From Burkholderiaceae bacterium (GTDB taxonomy: Bacteria > Pseudomonadota > Gammaproteobacteria > Burkholderiales > Burkholderiaceae_C), in contig JAURWR010000072.1 in the NCBI GenBank assembly GCA_030654805.1, positions 1-64,000 on the forward strand: 64,000 nt of DNA, read 5' to 3'. Below, one piece after another: positions 9,259 through 17,549 of the stretch. Each line of letters opens with the position of its first letter. Positions within the stretch are counted from its first letter, which is position 1. Under the pieces are notes generated by a model. It did not search any database and was not told the DNA's origin. It saw only the letters and a list, made by a program, of their open reading frames with translations. Position numbers and translations under genes: made by a program.

Positions 9259-10232
9259 CATCCCTGCATCTTTACAGCCCGTCCGGCATCGTGGCCGCCG
9301 CTCCCTTGCGGCGCGCCGCACGCCGCTTGACGGCCCTTGGTTTCGAGGTCGAGATCGACGCCTCGGCACTGGCCAAGCACCAGCGTTTTGCCGGCGACGA
9401 CGAAACGCGTCTCGCGGCGCTCCACCGCGTGGCGGCGCTGGCCCCCGACATCGCGATGGCCACGCGCGGCGGCTACGGCCTGACGCGCCTGCTCGACCGC
9501 ATCGACTGGGCGCTGATCCACCGCAGCATCGAGCGTGGCACGCGCTGGGTCGGGCACAGCGATTTCACGGCACTGCAACTCGGCCTGCTCACGCATCGCC
9601 ACGGTGCCGGCCAGGGCGCCGGCACCTGCTCGGGCCACGGCCACGCGCACGACGCGACCCACCACCATGCCGACCATGGTGCCGTCGGCCTGACCTGGGC
9701 CGGGCCGCTGGCCTGCGGCGACTTTGGCGGCGAGGTGGTCGACGACATCACCGAACCCTGCTTCGTCGAAGCGATGAGTGGTGAGCTCGAAGCGGTGGGT
9801 TTCCGCACCGAGCCGGGTTTCGACGGCCTGGCGGTGCGCGGCATGCTGTGGGGCGGCAACCTGTGCATGGTGACCTCGCTGCTCGGCACGAAGCACTGGC
9901 CCAAGGCCTCGGTCACGCGCGGCGGGGTGCTGTTCCTCGAAGACGTCAACGAGCATCCCTATCGCATCGAGCGCAGCCTGCTGCAACTGCATCAGGCCGG
10001 CGTGCTCGACGCGCAGAAGGCGGTGCTGCTGGGTGCGTTCAGTGATTTCCGTCGCTCGCCGCTGGACCACGGCTACAGCCTGAAGACGGTGGTCGCGCAC
10101 CTGCGCAGCCTGACGAAGACGCCGATCCTGAGCGGCCTGCCGTTCGGCCACGTGCCGACCAAGGTGACGATGCCGGTGGGCGCGAAGGTCGAGTTGCTGG
10201 TGCAAGGCCGCGACGTGCTCGTCGGCTGGTGA
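9255..10232 (+). CDS. ldcA: LD-carboxypeptidase (muramoyltetrapeptide carboxypeptidase)
   Basis: A 325-residue peptidase-S66 protein. The nucleophile serine lies in GHSDFTALQ (Ser-102). The conserved MLWGGNL and LPFGHVPTK segments supply the acidic and histidine partners. The enzyme removes the terminal D-Ala from murein tetrapeptides in the cytoplasm, feeding tripeptide recycling. Odd feature: residues 114-141 contain nine histidines and one cysteine, an apparent insertion just after the nucleophile segment. It overlaps tadA and abuts the binding-protein gene of the peptide ABC transporter, so peptide import and trimming may be co-expressed. Confidence 0.9.
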   Translation: MTSLHLYSPSGIVAAAPLRRAARRLTALGFEVEIDASALAKHQRFAGDDETRLAALHRVAALAPDIAMATRGGYGLTRLLDRIDWALIHRSIERGTRWVGHSDFTALQLGLLTHRHGAGQGAGTCSGHGHAHDATHHHADHGAVGLTWAGPLACGDFGGEVVDDITEPCFVEAMSGELEAVGFRTEPGFDGLAVRGMLWGGNLCMVTSLLGTKHWPKASVTRGGVLFLEDVNEHPYRIERSLLQLHQAGVLDAQKAVLLGAFSDFRRSPLDHGYSLKTVVAHLRSLTKTPILSGLPFGHVPTKVTMPVGAKVELLVQGRDVLVGW

Positions 10233-12460
10233 TGCTGAAGTCGGCAGTGCAACGCTTCTGGGCCCTGTGGGTGTCAGCGGCATGCGTCCTCGCCGGCTGC
10301 AACAACAATCCGCTGCCCGATGGTGCAGCCGCGACCAACACGCTGTTCACCGCGGTGTCGGGCAGTTCGCCGCGCCACCTCGACCCGACGGCCTCGTACT
10401 GGAGCAACGAGACGCCGTACACCTACCAGATCTACGAGCCGCCCTACGGCTACCACTACCTGAAGCGGCCGTTCGTGCTGGAGGGCAAGGCGGCGGTTGA
10501 AGTGGCCCAGCCGCGCTACCTCGACCAGGCCGGCCGGCCGCTGCCCGCCGACGCGCCGGCCGCCGACATCGCCGAGAGCGTCTACGACGTGCGCATCAAG
10601 CCCGGCATCCTGTACCAGCCGCACCCGGCGTTCGCGACCGATGCGCAGGGACGCTACCGGTATCACAGCGACCACGCGTTGAAACCCGGCGAACTCGGCG
10701 ACCGCCGCTCGCCGTGGCAGTTTGAGCAGCAGGGCACGCGCGAGCTGGTCGCCGACGACTACGTCTACGCCCTCAAGCGCCACGCAACGACGCGCATCAC
10801 GACGCCGATCTACGGCATCTTCTCCGAGTACGTGCTGGGCCTGAAGGACTACGGCGAGCTGATCAAGGCCGAGGACGCGAAGCTGCGTGCAGGCCTCGAC
10901 CCCGCGGCGCGCGACAAGCCCTTCCTCGATTTCCGCAAGTGGCCGCTGATCGGTGCCAGCGCGCCCGAGAAGCACCTGCTGCGCATCCGCATCCAGGGCA
11001 AGTACCCGCAGTGGAATTACTGGATGGCGATGACCTTCATGTCGCCGGTGCCGTGGGAGGCCGATGCGTTCTACGCGCAGACCGGCATGGCGGCCAACGG
11101 GCTGTCGCTCGACATCTGGCCGGTCGGCACCGGGCCGTTCATGATGGCCGAGTCGGTGCAGGACACCCGGCACGTGATGAAGCGCAACCCGAACTACCGC
11201 GGCGAGCCCTATCCGTGTGAAGGCGTGGAGGCCGACAAAACCAACGGATTGCTCGATGACTGCGGCAAGAAGACACCGTTCGTCGACACCATCGTCTCGG
11301 TGATCGAGAAGGAGGGTGTGCCACTGCGCGCCAAGTTCCGCCAGGGCTACTACGACATCCCGCGCATCGAACGCACCGACGACGGGCTCGAGTTCCTGGT
11401 CGAGATGGACGACTCGGAAGACGTGCGGCGCGACTACACCGCGCGCGGTTTCCAGTTGCCGAAGTTCGCCGACGTGACCTCGTGGTACCTCGGCTTCAAC
11501 ATGCTCGACCCGGTGATCGGGCAGGGTGACACGGCCGAGCGACGGGCCAAGAACCGCCAACTGCGCCAGGCGATCTCGATCGCGATCGACTGGGAGGAAT
11601 ACAGCCGCATCTTCCCGAAGAGCGCCGGCGAGACCGCGATGAGCCCGCTGCCCGACGGCGTGTTCGGATCGCGCCATGGCCAGCCGCAAGGCATCAACGC
11701 GGTGACGCATCGTCTCGTGGGCGGCAAGCCGGTGCGCCGCCCGATCGAGGACGCCAAGAAGCTGCTGGTCGAAGCCGGCTACCCCGATGGCCGCGATGCC
11801 GCGACCGGCCGCCCGCTGGTGCTGAACTACGACTACTACAGCCAGCCGACGCCCGAGGTGAAATCGCAGCTCGACTGGATGGTCAAGCAGTTCGCGAAGA
11901 TCGACGTGCAGCTCGAAATCCGCGCCACCGACAACAACCAGTTCCAGGACAAGGTGCGCCAGGGCAAGCACCAGATTTTCTGGTCGGGCTGGCTGGCCGA
12001 TTACCCCGATGCCGAGAACTTCCTGTTCCTGCTGTACGGACCGAATGCGAAGTCGACGTCCGATGGCGAGAACACCGCCAACTACGCGAACCCGGAATAC
12101 GACAAGCTGTTCGCGCAGCTGAAGGGTGTCGACGACGGTCCCGAGAAGCAGGCGCTGATCGACCGCATGACCGCTATCGTGCAGCAGGACGCGCCGTGGT
12201 CGTTCGGCTACTTCCCGTATTCGTCGGGCGCGTTTCAGTCGTGGGTGCACAACGCGAAGCCGGCCGTGCTGGTGCGCGACATGGCGCGCTACTACCGCAT
12301 CGACGCGGCCGAGCGGGTGCGCCGCCAGGCCGAATGGAACCGGCCGGTGTGGTGGCCCGTGCTGATCGGCGTCGCGGGGCTGATCGGTGTCGTCTGGCTC
12401 GCGGTGCGCAGCTTCCGGCGGCGCGAGCGGCTGGACGCACGCGGCGTGGTGCTGTCATGA
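10232..12460 (+). CDS. ABC transporter peptide-binding lipoprotein, SBP family 5
   Basis: A 742-residue extracytoplasmic binding protein. The N-terminus is a lipoprotein signal with the lipobox LAGC. The body has family-5 features of oligopeptide/YejA-like binding proteins, such as WPVGTGPFMM and NFLFLLYGPN. Unusually, a hydrophobic helix (residues about 705-725, GVAGLIGVVWLAV) followed by basic residues forms a C-terminal membrane anchor. It is longer than E. coli YejA. The start overlaps the ldcA stop (TGATG). Two permeases and a double ATPase follow, so this is a complete importer; a peptide ligand is inferred from family and from the neighbouring LdcA. Confidence 0.85.
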   Translation: MLKSAVQRFWALWVSAACVLAGCNNNPLPDGAAATNTLFTAVSGSSPRHLDPTASYWSNETPYTYQIYEPPYGYHYLKRPFVLEGKAAVEVAQPRYLDQAGRPLPADAPAADIAESVYDVRIKPGILYQPHPAFATDAQGRYRYHSDHALKPGELGDRRSPWQFEQQGTRELVADDYVYALKRHATTRITTPIYGIFSEYVLGLKDYGELIKAEDAKLRAGLDPAARDKPFLDFRKWPLIGASAPEKHLLRIRIQGKYPQWNYWMAMTFMSPVPWEADAFYAQTGMAANGLSLDIWPVGTGPFMMAESVQDTRHVMKRNPNYRGEPYPCEGVEADKTNGLLDDCGKKTPFVDTIVSVIEKEGVPLRAKFRQGYYDIPRIERTDDGLEFLVEMDDSEDVRRDYTARGFQLPKFADVTSWYLGFNMLDPVIGQGDTAERRAKNRQLRQAISIAIDWEEYSRIFPKSAGETAMSPLPDGVFGSRHGQPQGINAVTHRLVGGKPVRRPIEDAKKLLVEAGYPDGRDAATGRPLVLNYDYYSQPTPEVKSQLDWMVKQFAKIDVQLEIRATDNNQFQDKVRQGKHQIFWSGWLADYPDAENFLFLLYGPNAKSTSDGENTANYANPEYDKLFAQLKGVDDGPEKQALIDRMTAIVQQDAPWSFGYFPYSSGAFQSWVHNAKPAVLVRDMARYYRIDAAERVRRQAEWNRPVWWPVLIGVAGLIGVVWLAVRSFRRRERLDARGVVLS

Positions 12461-12482
12461 CGCGCATCCCAGCAGGCCGGCC

Positions 12483-13466
12483 GTGCTGAGCGCCATCGTC
12501 CGCCGCATCGCCTACGGCGCGCTGATCCTGATCGGCGTCAACCTTGCGACCTTCTTCCTGTTCTTCACCGTCAACACGCCGGACGACATGGCGCGTCTGA
12601 ACATCGGCGGCAAGCGCGTCACGGCGGAGCAGATCGTCAAGTGGAAGGTCGAGCGCGGCTACGACAAGCCGCTGTATGTCAACCCGGCGCGCGAGGGCGC
12701 GGCCCGCTACACCGACACGATCTTCTGGGAGCGCTCGGTGTCGCTGTTCACGCTGAACTTCGGAAGATCCGATGCCGAGAGCGCCGGCGACATCGGCCAC
12801 CAGGTCGCCACGCGCATGGTGGTCAGCCTGCAACTCGCGCTGCCGCTGTTCATCCTGCAGGTGTTCGCGAGCACCGCGTTCGCGCTGCTGCTGGTGATGT
12901 TCCGGCAGACGCGCTTCGATGCCTGGGGCGTGGTGCTGTGCGTGCTGATGCTGTCGATCTCCAGCCTGTTCTACATCATCGTCGGGCAGTTCCTGTTCTC
13001 GCGCGTGCTGCGGCTGGCGCCGATCTCGGGCTACGCGCCCGGCCTTGATGCCATCAAGTTCCTGGTGCTGCCGATCGCGTTGTCGCTGTTCGCGCGGCTG
13101 GGCGGCGAGGCGCGGCTGTACCGCGCGATGTTCCTCGAGGAGACCGGCCGCGACTACGTGCGCACCGCGCGCGCCAAAGGGCTCAGCGAGCCGCGTGTGC
13201 TCTATGCGCATGTGCTGCGCAACGCGCTGATCCCGATCGTCACCAGCGCGGGCAGCTACCTGCCGTACATCTTCCTCGGCAGCCTCGTGTTCGAGAGCTT
13301 CTTCGGGCTGCCGGGTCTGGGCGCCTACGTCATCGACGCGATCAGCAACCAGGATTTCGCGGTGGTGCGCACGATGGTCTTCCTGGGCTCGCTGCTCTAC
13401 GTGCTGAGCTACATCGTGATCGACATCGCCTACACCTGGATCGACCCCCGGGTCAGATTGACATGA
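12483..13466 (+). CDS. ABC transporter permease, YejB/DppB-like
   Basis: A 327-residue inner-membrane protein with about six helices. It carries the EAA-loop region typical of binding-protein-dependent permeases (RTARAKGLSEPRVLYAHVL). GTG 12483 starts the first helix; an upstream in-frame ATG at 12387 would lie inside the preceding gene. It should pair with the permease at 13944-15428, from which it is separated by an unusual repeat-filled spacer. Confidence 0.85.
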   Translation: MLSAIVRRIAYGALILIGVNLATFFLFFTVNTPDDMARLNIGGKRVTAEQIVKWKVERGYDKPLYVNPAREGAARYTDTIFWERSVSLFTLNFGRSDAESAGDIGHQVATRMVVSLQLALPLFILQVFASTAFALLLVMFRQTRFDAWGVVLCVLMLSISSLFYIIVGQFLFSRVLRLAPISGYAPGLDAIKFLVLPIALSLFARLGGEARLYRAMFLEETGRDYVRTARAKGLSEPRVLYAHVLRNALIPIVTSAGSYLPYIFLGSLVFESFFGLPGLGAYVIDAISNQDFAVVRTMVFLGSLLYVLSYIVIDIAYTWIDPRVRLT

Positions 13467-13943
13467 TGGTGCTCCCACGCTCATCGCACTCGCTGCCCCC
13501 GATGAGGAGCGGCAGTGCCTTCGGCCGGCCGGGCCGCATGAGGATGAAACTCACTTCCTCAATTCCTTGCCTGCTGGTTGATGCGGCGCGCGATCACGCC
13601 GACGGCGTGCGCTGCTCCGCTCATGCCCAGGGCTTGCGCCCTGGGCGTTCGCCAGGCACAAACAGTCCACTGGACTGTTTGTGTCCGGGCTCACTCACCC
13701 GGCCTGCGGCCTCCTTCTTTATTTCGCTGCGCAGCGCACACCGCCGACGTGATCCATCAACACCGGGGTTATTCGACCACCTGCCGACAGCCTCACCCGT
13801 GTCGAGGACGCTGGGTATCTCCCGCAGCGAAATAAAGGAGGAGGCGAAGCCGGGGGACATTCGCGGAGGGAGGTACCCAGTGTCCCCGGCACGCGCGCCT
13901 CTCAGAGGTCGTGGGTCGCGCGAAGTACCGTGGACCCATTGAC
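13467..13943. repeat. 477-base palindrome-rich spacer inside the ABC transporter operon
   Basis: Several inverted repeats are stacked here. GCCCAGGGC/GCCCTGGGC (13625-13646) has 9-base arms and a 4-base loop. CACAAACAGTCCA/TGGACTGTTTGTG (13657-13683) has perfect 13-base arms around one base. A long-range pair at 13710-13731 and 13823-13844, containing CGCAGCGAAATAAA, matches at 21 of 22 positions. Further imperfect pairs occur at 13811-13880. No credible gene lies in it. It looks like an intergenic repeat element that entered between two permease genes. Confidence 0.7.
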
Positions 13944-15428
13944 ATGAGCACCATGCTGCCGAAGTTCGTGCTGCTGTGGACCGACGCGGTGATGTGGGCG
14001 CTTGTGGTCGCGCTGATCGTCTATGCGCGGGTCGTCTGGCGCAGCCCGAACCTGCGCGCGAGCTGGAAGTTGGTGTTTCGCGATGCAGCCGCGTTCGCGT
14101 CGGCGATCGTGCTGGGCCTGTGCCTGCTGCTGACCTTGCTCGACAGTGTGCACTTCAGGCGGGCGCTGCCGACGGCGGGAGCCGACGCTGCCGTGGCCTA
14201 CGACACCCGAACTCAATCGGTGCTCGACGCGCTGCTGGTGCGGCTGGTCGAGTCGCGCGAAGCGACGTATTCGCGGCCGCTGGCGTATCAGAGCTTCACA
14301 CTCGAATCGCTGACCGTCGATGGCGAGGTGCGCCGCCTGCCGCCGCGCCTGCTGCACGGCGGGGCCCACCTGCGCGATCCGGCGCGAGAACATTCGCGCG
14401 ACATCGCGTTGCGTGTTGCGGTCGGTCTGGCCATCGGCGCTGTCGCAGCGCTGCTGCTCGCTGCCTGGATCGTGCGCAGCGTCGCCCACCGCCACGGCTG
14501 GGCTTGGCGCGAGGCGGCTGTGCGCGTGCTGCGCGACGAGACCGACATCCGCTGGCGCGCCGCGCTGACGATGCTCACCGCGCTCTGCCTGCTGCTCAGC
14601 CCGGCCGCGCTGCTGATGAACGACTACCACCTGCTCGGCACCGACCGCACCGGCAACGACGTCTTCTACCAGGCGCTCAAAAGCATCCGCACCGCGTTCG
14701 TCATCGGCACGCTGGCCACCGTCGCAACGCTGCCCCTCGCGGTGGGCCTGGGGCTGATGGCCGGCTACTTCAAGGGCTGGGTCGACGAAGTGATCCAGTA
14801 CCTCTACACCGTGCTGTCCTCGGTGCCCAACGTGCTGCTGATCGCCGCCTGCGTGCTGATGGTGCAGGTCTACCTGGACCAGCACCCGGAGCTGTTCGAA
14901 ACCGGCGCCGAGCGCGCCGACCTGAAGCTGTTCCTGCTGTGCGCGATCCTCGGCGTGACCGGCTGGGCCGGGCTGTGCCGGCTGCTGCGCGCCGAGACGC
15001 TGAAGCTGCGCGAGCTCGAGTACGTGCAGGCCGCCACCGCGTTCGGCGTCGGACCGTGGCGCATCATGGCGCGCCACCTGATGCCCAACGTGATGCACCT
15101 GGTGCTGATCACCACCGTGCTCGATTTCTCCGGGCTGATCCTGTACGAAGCGGTGCTGTCGTATGTGGGTGTCGGCGTCGACCCGTCGATGAACAGCTTC
15201 GGCGGGATGATCAACCTGGCGCGCAGCGAGATGAGCCGCGACCCCGTGGTGTGGTGGTCGTTCGCCGCCGCCTTCGGCTTCATGGTGACCGTGGTGCTGG
15301 CGGCGAATTTCTTTGCCGACGGCGTGCGCGATGCGTTCGATCCTCGGGCCCGCGTGTTCCGTGCGCGGCGGCTGAAGAAGCCGGTACTGGCGTCGCCTGC
15401 TGCTGACGCTGCGCTTCGCATCGACTGA
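13944..15428 (+). CDS. ABC transporter permease, YejE/DppC-like, with N-terminal extension
   Basis: A 494-residue membrane protein. The C-terminal half is a standard permease domain with the EAA region (QAATAFGVGPWRIMARHLM). The first 200 residues, with two or three extra helices and a periplasmic stretch, make it longer than E. coli YejE. ATG 13944 is favoured; a GTG at 13911 is in frame. It ends 6 bases before the ATPase gene. Confidence 0.83.
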   Translation: MSTMLPKFVLLWTDAVMWALVVALIVYARVVWRSPNLRASWKLVFRDAAAFASAIVLGLCLLLTLLDSVHFRRALPTAGADAAVAYDTRTQSVLDALLVRLVESREATYSRPLAYQSFTLESLTVDGEVRRLPPRLLHGGAHLRDPAREHSRDIALRVAVGLAIGAVAALLLAAWIVRSVAHRHGWAWREAAVRVLRDETDIRWRAALTMLTALCLLLSPAALLMNDYHLLGTDRTGNDVFYQALKSIRTAFVIGTLATVATLPLAVGLGLMAGYFKGWVDEVIQYLYTVLSSVPNVLLIAACVLMVQVYLDQHPELFETGAERADLKLFLLCAILGVTGWAGLCRLLRAETLKLRELEYVQAATAFGVGPWRIMARHLMPNVMHLVLITTVLDFSGLILYEAVLSYVGVGVDPSMNSFGGMINLARSEMSRDPVVWWSFAAAFGFMVTVVLAANFFADGVRDAFDPRARVFRARRLKKPVLASPAADAALRID

Positions 15429-15434
15429 CGCGCG

Positions 15435-17447
15435 ATGCTGAAGATCACCGACCTCCAAGTGGCGATCGACGCCGATGCCGGCCTGGTCCGCGCGATCGAC
15501 GGGCTGTCGCTGTGCATCGAACGTGGCGAGACCTTCGCGCTGGTCGGCGAATCGGGCTGCGGCAAGAGCCTCACGGCACTGGCGCTGATGCGGCTGCTGC
15601 CCGACAACGGGCGCGTCACCGGCGGCCGCGTCGAGATCGAAGGCCAGGAAGCGCTGTCGCTGCCCGAGTCGGCGATGCGCCGGCTGCGTGGCGGCCAGGT
15701 CGGCATGATCTTCCAGGAGCCCGCGACCAGCCTGAATCCGGTGATGCGCATCGGCGACCAGATCGTCGAGGCGATCGAGACGCACACCGCGTTGCGCGGC
15801 GCGGCGGCGCGCGCGAAGGCCGTCGAGTGGCTGGGCCGCGTCGGCATCCCCGAGCCCGCGCGGCGCATCGACGACTACCCGTTTCGCATGAGCGGCGGCC
15901 AGAAGCAGCGCGTGATGATCGCGATCGCGCTGGCCGCCGAGCCGGCGTTCCTGGTCGCCGACGAGCCGACCACCGCGCTCGACGTCGCGATCCAGGCGCA
16001 GATCCTCGACCTGCTGAAGCAGTTGCAGCGCGAGCAGGGCATGGGGCTGCTGCTGATCACGCACGACCTGGCGGTGGTCTCGGGCATGGCGCAGCGGGTG
16101 GCGCTGATGTATGCGGGGCAGATCGTCGAGGTGGCGACGGCATCCGAGTTTTTCAGCGAACCGAAGCATCCCTATGCGCGGTTGCTGATGCAGTCTCTGC
16201 CCAGCGCCCACAAGCGCGGCAGCGTGCTGGCTGCGATCGCTGGCACGGTGCCACCGCTGTCGCACGAGTTCACCGGCTGCCGCTTCGCGCCGCGCTGCGA
16301 TCGGGCTTTTGATCGATGCCGCAGCGAGGTGCCGCTGTTGTTGCCGCCTGCGGGTACGGTGCCGATGCCGGCGGACGGCGCTGCACCGCGACGCGAAGTG
16401 CGTTGCTGGTTGCATGTCGCGCAGGTCGATGTCGGCACGATGGAATCGGACTCCCTCTTCCTCCGGGAGCGGGCGGGGGGCGAAGCGGGGCTTTCGAGCG
16501 GCATGCCGCGAGCCCGCGCAGCGGTTCCGGCCTGCCAGCCGGAACGCGCCCTGCAAGGGAGGGCCGCGAATGGCGACAGCGGTGACATGCGAGCCCCTCA
16601 ACCTACCCTCTCCCCAGAGGGGCGAGGGGGAAAACACAGCGACGCTGTCTTGCTCGACGTGCAAGACCTCAGCGTCAGCTTCCCGATCCGCAAAGGACTG
16701 CTCCAGCGCATCAGTTCGCACACCGTCGCTGTGGCCGATGTTTCCCTGCAAATTCACCGGGGGGAGACCTTCGCGCTGGTCGGCGAATCGGGCTGTGGCA
16801 AGACCACACTCGGCAAGGCCATCGTGCAACTGCTGCGCGGACAGGCGCTGATCGAGGGCCGCGCACTGCTCGACGGTCACGATCTCTTCGGCCTGCGCGG
16901 TGATGCATTTCGATTGGCTCGGCGTTCGGTTCAGATGATCTTTCAGGATCCGTATGCGTCGCTGAATCCGCGGATGCGTGTCCTCGATGTGATGGAAGAA
17001 GGGCTGCTGAGTCTGCGTCCTGAACTCGATGAGCCCGCTCGACGGAGCCGGATCGAGACCCTGGTCGATCGCGTCGGCTTGCACCGCGAGGCGCTGCAGC
17101 GCTATCCACATGAATTTTCCGGCGGGCAACGGCAGCGCATCGCCATCGCGCGCGCACTGGCGGTCGAGCCGAAGCTGATCGTCTGCGACGAGCCGACCTC
17201 CGCGCTCGACGTGTCGGTGCAGGCGCAGATCCTCAATCTGCTGAAGCAGTTGCAACGCGAGCTCGGGCTGTCTTACCTGTTCATCACGCACCACCTGGGC
17301 GTGGTCGAGTACATCGCTGACCATGTCGCGGTGATGCACCGGGGGCGCATCGAGGAGTCGGGGCCGACCGCTGCGCTGCTGGCCGATCCGCGCGAGGACT
17401 ACACCCGGCGGCTGCTGGCCGCCGTGCCCCGGTTGGTCCGGTCCTGA
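15435..17447 (+). CDS. ABC transporter ATP-binding protein with two ATPase domains, YejF-like
   Basis: A 670-residue fusion of two oligopeptide-type ATPases. Domain 1 has Walker A GESGCGKS, signature MSGGQKQR and Walker B FLVADEP. Domain 2 has GESGCGKT, FSGGQRQR and LIVCDEP. Together they energise the two permeases. The linker at about residues 335-400 is encoded by hairpin repeat DNA translated in frame, making the protein roughly 120 residues longer than typical YejF. Catalytic motifs on both sides are intact, so the protein is probably functional. Confidence 0.88.
   Translation: MLKITDLQVAIDADAGLVRAIDGLSLCIERGETFALVGESGCGKSLTALALMRLLPDNGRVTGGRVEIEGQEALSLPESAMRRLRGGQVGMIFQEPATSLNPVMRIGDQIVEAIETHTALRGAAARAKAVEWLGRVGIPEPARRIDDYPFRMSGGQKQRVMIAIALAAEPAFLVADEPTTALDVAIQAQILDLLKQLQREQGMGLLLITHDLAVVSGMAQRVALMYAGQIVEVATASEFFSEPKHPYARLLMQSLPSAHKRGSVLAAIAGTVPPLSHEFTGCRFAPRCDRAFDRCRSEVPLLLPPAGTVPMPADGAAPRREVRCWLHVAQVDVGTMESDSLFLRERAGGEAGLSSGMPRARAAVPACQPERALQGRAANGDSGDMRAPQPTLSPEGRGGKHSDAVLLDVQDLSVSFPIRKGLLQRISSHTVAVADVSLQIHRGETFALVGESGCGKTTLGKAIVQLLRGQALIEGRALLDGHDLFGLRGDAFRLARRSVQMIFQDPYASLNPRMRVLDVMEEGLLSLRPELDEPARRSRIETLVDRVGLHREALQRYPHEFSGGQRQRIAIARALAVEPKLIVCDEPTSALDVSVQAQILNLLKQLQRELGLSYLFITHHLGVVEYIADHVAVMHRGRIEESGPTAALLADPREDYTRRLLAAVPRLVRS
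16524..16628 (+). repeat. intergenic-type hairpin repeat inserted in the ATPase linker
   Basis: Within the coding sequence between the two ATPase domains, GTTCCGGC and GCCGGAAC (16524-16545) form a perfect 8-base stem. CCCTCTCCCC and GGGGCGAGGG (16606-16628) form a 9-of-10 stem. The latter is typical of repeats normally found between Burkholderiales genes. The reading frame stays open through both. Confidence 0.65.
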
Positions 17448-17549
17448 AATGAAGATCCCCGGTTGCATGCTGCGGTCCGGCTGCTGTGAGTGCCATCGAG
17501 CAGTCTCCGGAATCGGCGAAACTCGATGCTGCGAAAAGGAGACAAGAAA

